DNA of 64,000 nucleotides from an uncultured Pseudomonadales bacterium. Lineage in GTDB: Bacteria > Pseudomonadota > Gammaproteobacteria > Pseudomonadales > CANNCY01. Numbering within the stretch: position 1 is the stretch's first letter; each line of letters starts with the position of its first letter. This document shows positions 55,660 to 64,000 of the stretch, piece by piece. The position numbers and the translations under genes are program-made. A model generated the notes under the pieces. The model was not told the DNA's origin. It ran no database searches and saw only the letters and a list, made by a program, of their open reading frames with translations. The DNA lies in the NCBI GenBank assembly GCA_947503335.1, contig CANNCY010000005.1:62001-126000 (forward strand), given 5' to 3'.

Positions 55660-55763
55660 GAGTAACTTCCTATCTCTAAATTTAAAATCTGTTTGGGGCC
55701 CCGTTCGCACTATTTACCTACTTAATCGTAGAAAGTGTAAACGTAGCCCTCGAAAGGCGCGAC

Positions 55764-55792
55764 ATTCTATGCGAAATCGCAACCTACCTCAA
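55764..55792 (-). promoter_or_regulatory. rpsP operon promoter with GC-rich discriminator
   Basis: On the minus strand TTGAGG is followed, at 17 bases, by TAGAAT. The next bases, GTCGCGCC, form a GC-rich discriminator typical of rRNA and ribosomal promoters that are repressed by ppGpp. A 7-bp inverted repeat (ATGGGCA / TGCCCAT, 55792-55808) and a 6-bp one (CATCGC / GCGATG, 55818-55833) lie just upstream, in the 187-bp gap to ffh. Confidence 0.6.
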
Positions 55793-55846
55793 TGGGCATA
55801 TTGCCCATAAACCGCCTCATCGCATCAGCGATGCTGCGTACTTGTA

Positions 55847-57280
55847 TTACTTAAAACGCTTAGGCAGGCCAGGCATACCACCCGGTAGACCGCCCATCCC
55901 AGGCATACCGCCCATTCCAGGCATTCCACCCATGCCGCCGCCCATACCACCTAGACCGCGCGCCAAACCATCAAAGCCGCCTTTTTTGCCGACCTTCTTC
56001 ATCATCTTAGACATCTGCTTATGCTGCTTAAGTAGGCGATTCAGATCAGCCACTTCAGCGCCAGCACCCGCCACAATACGTTTCTTGCGAGACGAATTAA
56101 GAATATCTGGGTTACGACGCTCTTTAGGCGTCATCGAACCAATCAAAGCGTCCATGCGCTTAAACTGCTTAACCACTTCTGGGCTTTGAGCCATCTCGCT
56201 CATGCCTGACATACCAGGTAGCTTATCTAAAAGACCTGCCATACCACCCATGTTTTGCATCTGCTGTAACTGGTCGCGAAGGTCTTCTAGGTCAAAACCT
56301 TTACCCTTTTTAACCTTTTTGGCGAGTTTCTCTGCCTTCTCTTTATCAACCTTCTGCTCAACCTCTTCGATCAGGCTAAGCATGTCGCCCATACCCAGGA
56401 TACGAGAGGCGATACGATCAGGGTGGAACAGCTCTAGAGCGTCGGTCTTTTCGCCGGCACCCATGAACTTAATCGGTTTACCAGTAACGTGACGAACAGA
56501 CAAGGCTGCACCACCACGGGCATCGCCATCAATCTTAGTCAGTACCACACCCGTCAGATCAAGTGCTTCATTAAAGGCCTGCGCTGTATTCACCGCATCT
56601 TGACCAATCATCGCATCGATAACAAATAGGGTTTCGGCTGGAGTAAGATCTTTCTGAAGCTCGGCAATCTCGGCCATCATCGCTTCGTCTACCGCCAAAC
56701 GACCGGCGGTATCAACAATCAAAACATCAACTAGCTTTTTCTTAGCTGCTTCAACCGCTGCGCGAGCAATTGCCAATGGCTTTTGATCGGTAGATGATGG
56801 GAAACACTCAACACCCACTTCGTCAGCCAAGGTCTTAAGCTGCTCGATTGCCGCTGGGCGATATACGTCAGCACTAACCACCATGACCGATTTCTTTTCT
56901 TTCTCGGTTAGGTGTTTGGCGAGTTTAGCTGTAGTCGTTGTTTTACCTGCACCCTGCAGACCTGCCATCAAGATGATTGCCGGTGGCGCGGTATTAAGCT
57001 GCAGACCCTCGGCCTGCTCGCCCATCATGGTTTCTAGTTCGCTTTGAACGATCTTTACAAACTGCTGACCTGGCGACAGTGAACGCGACACCTCTTGACC
57101 AACGGCACGTGAACGAACACGCTCAACAAAGGCCTTGACCACAGGCAAAGCAACGTCAGCTTCTAATAGCGCCTTACGCACTTCGCGCAACGTGTCTTTG
57201 ATATTGTCGTGGGTTAAGCGCGATTTGCCGGTTACAGACTTAAGCGTCTTAGACAGGCGCGCCGTTAGGTTGTCAAACAT
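55847..57280 (-). CDS. ffh: Signal recognition particle protein Ffh
   Basis: Ffh binds 4.5S RNA and nascent signal sequences to target proteins to the membrane. The 477-residue protein has an N-domain, the GTPase domain (GLQGAGKTTTTAKLA, DTAGRLAVDE, TKIDGDARGGAALS) and the methionine-rich M domain. Its end is a Gly-Met-Pro tail with repeats of GGMPGM. ATG 57280 begins MFDNLTARLS. It is divergent from the ypjD-like gene, an arrangement shared with E. coli. Confidence 0.97.
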   Translation of the reverse strand: MFDNLTARLSKTLKSVTGKSRLTHDNIKDTLREVRKALLEADVALPVVKAFVERVRSRAVGQEVSRSLSPGQQFVKIVQSELETMMGEQAEGLQLNTAPPAIILMAGLQGAGKTTTTAKLAKHLTEKEKKSVMVVSADVYRPAAIEQLKTLADEVGVECFPSSTDQKPLAIARAAVEAAKKKLVDVLIVDTAGRLAVDEAMMAEIAELQKDLTPAETLFVIDAMIGQDAVNTAQAFNEALDLTGVVLTKIDGDARGGAALSVRHVTGKPIKFMGAGEKTDALELFHPDRIASRILGMGDMLSLIEEVEQKVDKEKAEKLAKKVKKGKGFDLEDLRDQLQQMQNMGGMAGLLDKLPGMSGMSEMAQSPEVVKQFKRMDALIGSMTPKERRNPDILNSSRKKRIVAGAGAEVADLNRLLKQHKQMSKMMKKVGKKGGFDGLARGLGGMGGGMGGMPGMGGMPGMGGLPGGMPGLPKRFK

Positions 57281-57417
57281 CTAGCATCCCTCAGGTTATT
57301 AGCCGCGCAGTATAAACCAATTTAAGCGGTAGGTTCACCTGCTAATGCTACCGAAGGCGCGCAGAATATGTCATGCTTAGGCAACAAAGCCAAGAATAGA
57401 TTAAGAGCCCATATCTA

Positions 57418-58200
57418 ATGACCCTAATCACCATCGCCACCCTTGTTGCTCAGCTACTTGCTTTTAGCATTGTATATGTGCGACGCCATCACACAGTACT
57501 TGGGGCGACCGGCTGGATTATCCTTATTGCGGCATCAACCCTCACGACAATTAGCGCCTATCTCGCAATCTGGTCACCTAATGGGCTTAACCTTGGGCTA
57601 CCTAGCACCTCACTACTCATTCTTACCGCCATGCACCTTGCTATGGTGATCGGAGGCACCCATCACAAAACATGGGCGCTAAGTTTAATTACTCTGCCAC
57701 CTACCCTAATTGCCACGGTTGCGTCAGCACTAGTGCAGACCGAGCTTAAAACCCCCTTCAGCTCTGTGGGCGAGGCTACGCACATTCTATTAGCAATCTG
57801 TGGCTATAGTTTATTACTCATTACCGCAGTACAGGCTGCAGGCCTTGCCTACCAAGATAATGCGCTTCGCAGCCATCAACTGTCTAAACTCGCCAAATCA
57901 CTGCCACCTATTCAAAGAATGGAATCAGGCATGTTTAGAACCATGCTGTTAGGCACCGTATTTTTGGGCGCGGCCATTGTTATGGCGTTCTTAGTTTACG
58001 ACAACCTATTAGAACGAAACGTTGCCCACAAAACGCTATTCGCAATTTTAGCCTTTGTCGCTTACGTGGTTGTTTTGGTTGGGCGTTTCACTAAAGGCTG
58101 GAGCGGTGTGCGAGCAGTTAAACTAACTAGTGTCGCTACGCTATTGTTGTTACTTGCGTATTTTGGCGCAGAAACCATTTCAATGATGCTCGGGCGCTAA
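57418..58200 (+). CDS. YpjD/CcsA-like integral membrane protein
   Basis: This 260-residue protein has about eight membrane segments and the family cytochrome c assembly (CcsA/ResC) fold. It resembles YpjD, the inner-membrane protein encoded next to ffh. It carries an LLAICGYSLLLITAVQAAGLAYQD segment near residue 125. YpjD is not proven to handle haem; the conserved His residues of true CcsA are only partly recognisable here. The gene is followed after 71 bases by the CorC-like gene. Confidence 0.85.
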   Translation: MTLITIATLVAQLLAFSIVYVRRHHTVLGATGWIILIAASTLTTISAYLAIWSPNGLNLGLPSTSLLILTAMHLAMVIGGTHHKTWALSLITLPPTLIATVASALVQTELKTPFSSVGEATHILLAICGYSLLLITAVQAAGLAYQDNALRSHQLSKLAKSLPPIQRMESGMFRTMLLGTVFLGAAIVMAFLVYDNLLERNVAHKTLFAILAFVAYVVVLVGRFTKGWSGVRAVKLTSVATLLLLLAYFGAETISMMLGR

Positions 58201-58271
58201 TCAACCCCTTGCATCATCAACAGATCTAGCCCATTATCTGCGTTATCGACATTGTATTAGGCTAAACCTCC

Positions 58272-59543
58272 TTGAACGAGATACCCCTAGGATCGGTCCC
58301 GTTGGGCGTCCTATTTATTACCGTTGCAGTTCTGCTTCTTATTTCAGCATTCTTCTCTAGCTCAGAAACCGGCATGATGGCGCTTAATCGCTATCGTCTG
58401 CGCCACCTTGCGAACCGCAATCACGCAAATGCCAAGCGTTCTGAACAGCTATTAAGCACACCTGATCGCCTAATTGGCATCATTCTAATCGGCAACAACT
58501 TAGTCAACATTTTCGCCGCCCAGCTAGCTACGATTATCGGCGTTAGACTACTAGGCGAACCAGGTATCGCCGTAGCCGGCATCATCTTAACCTTGGCATT
58601 GCTAATTTTCTCTGAGGTAACCCCCAAGACGATCGCAGCGATTTACCCAGAAAAAATCGCCTTTCCGGCGTCTATTGTCCTCAAACCCCTTCTAGTAATG
58701 GGCTACCCCTTTGTTTGGATGGTCAACAAAATTTCTAACGGCTTGATTAAACTGCTAGGTATCGACCCCGAAAAGCAGCCCGATCAAAGTCTTAGCTCTG
58801 AAGAGTTACGAACGGTGGTGACCGAAGCTGGCAATTTAATTCCGCCTCGCCACCAACAGATGCTGCTGAATATTCTAGATCTCGAAAAAATGACGGTCGA
58901 AGACATCATGATTCCGCGCAACGAAGTGCAAGGCATCGACATTGATGACGACCTCAACGACATCATGCAGCAGATTCGCCGCAGCCCCTACACACGCCTG
59001 CCTGTATTCAAGGGTGATATCAATAACATTCTAGGTGTGCTTCATCTTCGCAACGTGTCGCGTTTTTATCATGAAGATGGTGAACTGAGTAAGCAGATGA
59101 TTACTCGCTACATGGTAGAGCCTTACTTTATTCCTGTAAGCACCTCGCTAAACGTGCAGCTGCTGCAGTTTCAGCGCAACCACCGTCGCCTTGCGATGGC
59201 CGTTGATGAATACGGCGATGTTCAGGGTATCGTTACGCTAGAAGACCTATTAAGCGAGATTGTGGGCGAGTTTACGCTGGGCATGAGCCACGAAAACCCC
59301 GAGATTGAGCCAATTAACGACGATCAATACACCATCGACGGCGGCACCACCATTCGTGACATCAACAAGACCCTAGGCTGGGACTTACCCATCGACGGCC
59401 CCAAGACCCTCAACGGCTTATTGGTTGAACACCTGGATATCATTCCTGAACAGGCAGTGTCATGCCAAATTGGCCGCTATCGCTTTGAAGTGACCGAGGT
59501 AGATGACAACAGAGTGAGCCAGGTCACCTGTTGGGAGGCATAG
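58272..59543 (+). CDS. CNNM/HlyC-CorC family transporter (DUF21-CBS-CorC)
   Basis: This 423-residue inner-membrane protein has a DUF21/CNNM membrane domain (four spans in residues about 10-160; SAFFSSSETGMMALNRYRLRHL), two CBS domains (DIMIPRNEVQGID; LAMAVDEYGDVQGIVTLEDLL) and a CorC/HlyC C-terminal domain. It resembles YfjD/CorB. The proposed role is Mg2+ or Co2+ efflux or regulation, from family only. The start is TTG 58272, the first possible codon after an in-frame stop; no good ribosome-binding site precedes it, and TTG 58302 is an alternative. It is probably co-transcribed with the ypjD-like gene. Confidence 0.88.
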   Translation: MNEIPLGSVPLGVLFITVAVLLLISAFFSSSETGMMALNRYRLRHLANRNHANAKRSEQLLSTPDRLIGIILIGNNLVNIFAAQLATIIGVRLLGEPGIAVAGIILTLALLIFSEVTPKTIAAIYPEKIAFPASIVLKPLLVMGYPFVWMVNKISNGLIKLLGIDPEKQPDQSLSSEELRTVVTEAGNLIPPRHQQMLLNILDLEKMTVEDIMIPRNEVQGIDIDDDLNDIMQQIRRSPYTRLPVFKGDINNILGVLHLRNVSRFYHEDGELSKQMITRYMVEPYFIPVSTSLNVQLLQFQRNHRRLAMAVDEYGDVQGIVTLEDLLSEIVGEFTLGMSHENPEIEPINDDQYTIDGGTTIRDINKTLGWDLPIDGPKTLNGLLVEHLDIIPEQAVSCQIGRYRFEVTEVDDNRVSQVTCWEA

Positions 59544-59559
59544 AGAGCTGCTGGGAGGC

Positions 59560-60183
59560 TCAGTCAATTAACTGAAACCCTGGCAAATCGACCGCGTACA
59601 GAGTGGTTAAGAAGTCGATCAAGATATAAGCAGTAACCCCCCAAATGTGATAACCCTGATAGTCGTAACTAGGCATCAGGGTTGCCCGCCCCAAAAAACT
59701 ACTTTCGGTTAACCTCACGTTACTTGCATCTAACAGAAACGACAGCGGCACCTCAAATATTGCACCAATCTCGTCTTCGCAGGGCGTAAAGCCGGCAGAC
59801 CCATCATAAAAACCTACCACTGGTGTGACCCGCACGTCGTGCCTAGTAACCATTGGTCGCATGATTCCTTGCGCCTGTACCTGTTCACCCCACAAACCCA
59901 CTTCTTCGTGAAGCTCACGCAGCGCGGTATGGATTTTATCTGTATCGGTATCGTCAACCATACCACCAGCAAAGGCCACCTCGCCCGCATGCTTAGACAT
60001 GTGCTTGGCCCGCTGCGTAAGCAACAACCTTGGCTCGCCCACCGCCGTGATACCAATGAATACAGCTGCCTGACGATCGTATGCTCGGTGAAACCACGGG
60101 TGAATAGGCTTCTGAACGGGTGGTTCATAACGGCCTTCGAAGTAATCGAGAATACGCTGTCGCTGAGGATGATCGTCAATCAT
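59560..60183 (-). CDS. Nudix hydrolase, CoA pyrophosphatase-like (NudL/YeaB)
   Basis: The Nudix box is GGMVDDTDTDKIHTALRELHEEVGL (residues about 71-95), with the first conserved Glu as Asp. It is preceded by the CoA-pyrophosphatase motif LLLTQRAKHMSKHAGEVAFAGG, in which the expected Pro is Ala and one Arg is Lys. NudL-type enzymes hydrolyse CoA to 3',5'-ADP and phosphopantetheine. ATG 60183 (MIDDHPQRQ) gives 207 residues; an upstream ATG at 60243 would add 20 atypical residues. Substrate is inferred. Confidence 0.85.
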   Translation of the reverse strand: MIDDHPQRQRILDYFEGRYEPPVQKPIHPWFHRAYDRQAAVFIGITAVGEPRLLLTQRAKHMSKHAGEVAFAGGMVDDTDTDKIHTALRELHEEVGLWGEQVQAQGIMRPMVTRHDVRVTPVVGFYDGSAGFTPCEDEIGAIFEVPLSFLLDASNVRLTESSFLGRATLMPSYDYQGYHIWGVTAYILIDFLTTLYAVDLPGFQLID

Positions 60184-60312
60184 GCACCTAGTGTATGACG
60201 GTTTATCTGTAAGTGATAGTACCCATACAAGCTTATGAAACATCTAATACCGACGATTTCACAAATCAGGTTTACTGAAAGCTACTGATCACTACTGCAA
60301 AGAGAGGCACTT

Positions 60313-60639
60313 ATGAATACTTATCAACTGCCCAGTTTTGACGAAATGCGTGAACTAGCCGAGAAAAACCCTGAAGCGTTCGAAAAGCTTCGCGAGGCGG
60401 CGATTGAAGCCACTATCAGTGAAGCGCCTGAAGAAATGCAACCACGCCTTCGCGGCCTACAGTTTCAGATGAACGCAGACCGTGACATTGCCGACAATCC
60501 TATGGATTCGATGATCAAATCGAATAAGCGCATGATGGAGAGCTTTAATAAGCTCAAGACCCTGATGGAAACATGGGAAATGCCCGCCGACGAAGCCCAA
60601 GAAGCCACTATTCTAGAGTTTCGCCGCCAGTCGTCTTAA
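60313..60639 (+). CDS. DUF3135 family protein
   Basis: This 108-residue, acidic, all-helical, cytoplasmic protein belongs to the DUF3135 family ([23 protein letters not shown] at the N-terminus). Function is unknown. AGAGAGG precedes the ATG, which supports a real gene. It is divergent from the Nudix gene and its stop overlaps hisD by four bases. Confidence 0.85.
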   Translation: MNTYQLPSFDEMRELAEKNPEAFEKLREAAIEATISEAPEEMQPRLRGLQFQMNADRDIADNPMDSMIKSNKRMMESFNKLKTLMETWEMPADEAQEATILEFRRQSS

Positions 60640-61946
60640 TCAGCGCTTTCTATTGCGAGACGCGCTTCAGCAGAGGCAGCATGTGCATGCAAACCTTCAG
60701 CCCTTGCCAAAGGCCCAGCAATCTTAGCTAGGGCCTGTGCGCCCTCTAATGAACACTCAATAATCGAAGAACGCTTTTCAAAATCATACACACCTAAGGG
60801 CGAGCTAAAACGCGCGGTTTGCGACGTTGGCAACACATGATTAGGGCCTGCACAATAATCACCTAACGCCTCGGCAGTATATCGCCCCATAAAGATGGCA
60901 CCCGCGTGGCGAACACGCTCACTAAACTTGGCTGCGTTAGCAATAGACAGCTCTAGATGCTCTGGCGCTATATGATTAATCACCTGCGCCGCCAACTGCT
61001 CTGTTGCCACTTCAATAAATAAGGCACGATTAAGCAAAGATTCTTTAATAATGTCTTTACGTGGCCGCTCAGGTAACAAACGCTCGATCGCCTCAGCCAC
61101 CTCATCTAACACGGCTTGTGACGGTGCTAGCAATACCGCCTGTGCATCGGCATCATGCTCGGCCTGCGAAAACAGATCTAACGCGATCCAATCAGCAGGG
61201 GTTTGCCCATCGGTATAAACCAATATCTCTGACGGCCCTGCTATCATGTCTAACCCGACACGCCCAAATAGCGCCTTTTTTGCAGCAGCTACATACACAT
61301 TACCTGGGCCAACTATTTTATCGACCTTTGGCACCGATTCGGTACCGTAAGCTAGTGCCGCGACAGCCTGCGCGCCACCTACTTTAAATATGCGATCAAC
61401 ACCGGCAAGATCTGCAGCAACCAACACCAAAGGATTAATCTTGCCGTTCATAGCCGGCGTAACCATGATCAACTCGCCCACACCTGCCACCTTTGCAGGC
61501 ACTGCGTTCATTAACACAGATGATGGATAGGCCGCCTGCCCGCCGGGCACGTATAAGCCGGCCCTATCTATAGGCGTTACCCGCTGGCCTAGGGCCGAAC
61601 CGAACTCATCATGAATAATCCAAGACTCAGACTTTTGGCAGTGATGAAAGGCCTCAATACGCTTAGCCGCCTGATCAATAGCTGCCAACAATTCGGCATC
61701 TACCGCCTGCTTTGCTTCAGCAATTTCAGCCGCCGACACCTCTAGCTCGCCAACCGACTGAATATCATTTTGATCAAACTGACGGGTAAACTGCAGCAAG
61801 GCGGTGTCGCCATCGCGACGAATGGCTGACAAGATATTATCAACACGCTCAACAACAACTGGGTCAGCAACCGCCTCAAAGGCAACTGCTTCGTCGATCT
61901 GGCGCCAAAAACTAGCTGTATCAGCGGCTACCAATCGCTTAATCAT
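60636..61946 (-). CDS. hisD: Histidinol dehydrogenase
   Basis: HisD makes histidine from histidinol in two NAD-dependent oxidations. The 436-residue zinc enzyme has [20 protein letters not shown]-type and [14 protein letters not shown]-type segments. [13 protein letters not shown] follows near residue 245, with [10 protein letters not shown] (catalytic and zinc-binding His). It overlaps the hisG stop by eight bases. In Pseudomonas hisC follows hisD; here hisD is the last gene and meets the DUF3135 gene. Confidence 0.97.
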   Translation of the reverse strand: MIKRLVAADTASFWRQIDEAVAFEAVADPVVVERVDNILSAIRRDGDTALLQFTRQFDQNDIQSVGELEVSAAEIAEAKQAVDAELLAAIDQAAKRIEAFHHCQKSESWIIHDEFGSALGQRVTPIDRAGLYVPGGQAAYPSSVLMNAVPAKVAGVGELIMVTPAMNGKINPLVLVAADLAGVDRIFKVGGAQAVAALAYGTESVPKVDKIVGPGNVYVAAAKKALFGRVGLDMIAGPSEILVYTDGQTPADWIALDLFSQAEHDADAQAVLLAPSQAVLDEVAEAIERLLPERPRKDIIKESLLNRALFIEVATEQLAAQVINHIAPEHLELSIANAAKFSERVRHAGAIFMGRYTAEALGDYCAGPNHVLPTSQTARFSSPLGVYDFEKRSSIIECSLEGAQALAKIAGPLARAEGLHAHAASAEARLAIESAD

Positions 61947-62574
61947 TGTTCACCGCCTGCTGAATCTTATCTGCGATCTGCATAATACGATCGTGATTTA
62001 CACGCATAGACGCCTTGTTAACGATCAACCTTGAACTGATGTCAGCGATGTTTTCTCTAGGCTCTAACCCATTCGCTTTAAGCGTATTACCGGTATCAAC
62101 AATATCGACAATTTCGTCAGCAAGATTCATTAACGGCGCTAACTCCATAGCACCGTAAAGCTTGATTAGCTCTACTTGAATACCTTTTGATGCATACCAT
62201 CTTTTAGCGCTATGGGTAAATTTAGTAGCGACGCGTAAACGACCTTGCGGGCGAGTTTTGCCCACTAACGCTGCGGTCATTAGCCGGCACTTGGCAATAC
62301 CCAAATCAACCAGCTCATAAAAACGATCAGAAGGGTCTTCAAGAAGAATATCTCGGCCCGCAACGCCAATGTCAGCGGCGCCGAACTGTACATAGGTGGG
62401 TACATCAACGCCACGAATGATAACCACATGAATATCAGGATGATTAGTGTCAAAGATCAGCTTGCGGCTTTTCTTTGGATCTTCTGTTAACTCGATGCCT
62501 GCCGCTGCCAACAGCGGCAATGTTTCTTGCAGAATGCGCCCTTTGGTGAGCGCAATCGTTAACCCCTTACTCAT
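61939..62574 (-). CDS. hisG: ATP phosphoribosyltransferase HisG, short form
   Basis: HisG is the first and committed step of histidine synthesis. The 211-residue protein is the short, catalytic-only form that lacks the C-terminal allosteric domain and needs HisZ as regulatory partner. It starts [15 protein letters not shown] and has [10 protein letters not shown] (near 70) and [14 protein letters not shown] (near 160, the PRPP loop). HisZ is not in the window. It lies 34 bases after murA. Confidence 0.96.
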   Translation of the reverse strand: MSKGLTIALTKGRILQETLPLLAAAGIELTEDPKKSRKLIFDTNHPDIHVVIIRGVDVPTYVQFGAADIGVAGRDILLEDPSDRFYELVDLGIAKCRLMTAALVGKTRPQGRLRVATKFTHSAKRWYASKGIQVELIKLYGAMELAPLMNLADEIVDIVDTGNTLKANGLEPRENIADISSRLIVNKASMRVNHDRIMQIADKIQQAVNND

Positions 62575-62608
62575 AAATGGTCACTTCTTTTGATTTAGCC
62601 AGAATCGA

Positions 62609-63874
<1,266 letters not shown>

Positions 63875-64000
63875 TTAAGCCTCGCTTGGAGCAGACAGAG
63901 ACATATGAACCGCATGAATCGCACCGCTAGCGATCGCATCGTTTAACGCAGCGTAGACCATTTGTTGACGCTTTACAGCTCGAACACCATCAAATAGCTC
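63875..64000 (-). CDS. ibaG: BolA-family protein (IbaG-like), 5' end outside window
   Basis: The visible 41 C-terminal residues contain LFDGVRAVKRQQMVYAAL followed by GAIHAVHMSLSAPSEA. They match the C-terminal half of BolA/IbaG proteins (KRQQ-VY, HAV). IbaG partners the monothiol glutaredoxin Grx4 in Fe-S trafficking, and the gene normally precedes murA. The start is beyond the window. Confidence 0.85.
   Translation of the reverse strand, partial: ELFDGVRAVKRQQMVYAALNDAIASGAIHAVHMSLSAPSEA

Noticed and set aside
55792-55833. Two hairpins upstream of rpsP as an ffh terminator
   Set aside because: Neither is followed by a T run on the minus strand.

Overview
The window is a compact stretch of chromosome from a gammaproteobacterium. 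The evidence is gene order. rpoE-rseA-rseB-rseC-mucD is followed by lepA-lepB-DUF4845-rnc-era-recO-acpS and then cysM-rlmD-relA-mazG. Other diagnostic blocks are xerD-dsbC-hom-thrC-recJ, rpsP-rimM-trmD-rplS next to ffh, ibaG-murA-hisG-hisD, and ygfX-sdhE divergent from ygfZ. Several of these orders (mucABCD-lepA, xerD-dsbC-hom-thrC-recJ, murA-hisG-hisD) are typical of Pseudomonas and its marine relatives. Base composition looks close to even. A Lys/Ala-rich histone H1-like protein of the AlgP type fits the same group. I cannot name the genus.

Layout. 1-5300: 5' part of a purine permease, a YgjP-like metalloprotease divergent from bioA, a Ca2+/Na+ antiporter, a strictosidine-synthase-like protein and an unannotated 38-residue membrane ORF. 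5444-9800: a Crp-family regulator divergent from a three-gene signalling operon (response-regulator cyclase, CheY-like protein, hybrid-free histidine kinase). 9800-19700: lipoprotein, rapA, an acyltransferase-trpS pair, a queuosine-tRNA mannosyltransferase-like gene, M18 aminopeptidase, dehydrogenase, uppP, tsaB. 19700-36750: histone-like gene, adk, mazG, relA, rlmD, cysM, acpS, recO, era, rnc, lepB, lepA and the sigma-E stress operon, all on the minus strand. 36877-40977: nadB, ygfX/sdhE, ygfZ, HDOD protein. 41000-53000: ung, lysS, prfB with its programmed frameshift, a GPH transporter, recJ, thrC, hom, dsbC, xerD and two copper-delivery lipoproteins. 53166-64000: a small secreted protein, the rplS operon, ffh, ypjD-like, CorC-like, Nudix, DUF3135, hisD, hisG, murA and the 3' end of ibaG.

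Most of the window is conserved housekeeping: translation, ribosome and tRNA maturation, envelope stress, amino-acid biosynthesis, DNA repair and recombination. Genes are packed tightly. Stop and start codons commonly overlap by 1-4 bases, and GTG or TTG starts are frequent. No rRNA, tRNA, insertion sequence, prophage or CRISPR array was seen.

The points most worth a second look are four. First, full-length RNase III has no ATG, GTG or TTG start; the best candidate is an ATA that overlaps the upstream stop. Second, the Crp-like regulator and the neighbouring class III cyclase both have non-standard residues at their purine-selectivity positions. Third, there is a 38-residue membrane ORF between a terminator and the strictosidine-synthase-like gene. 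Fourth, the terminator of the rplS operon is embedded in the 3' coding end of an opposing secreted-protein gene. pdxJ is cleanly absent from its usual place between recO and acpS.
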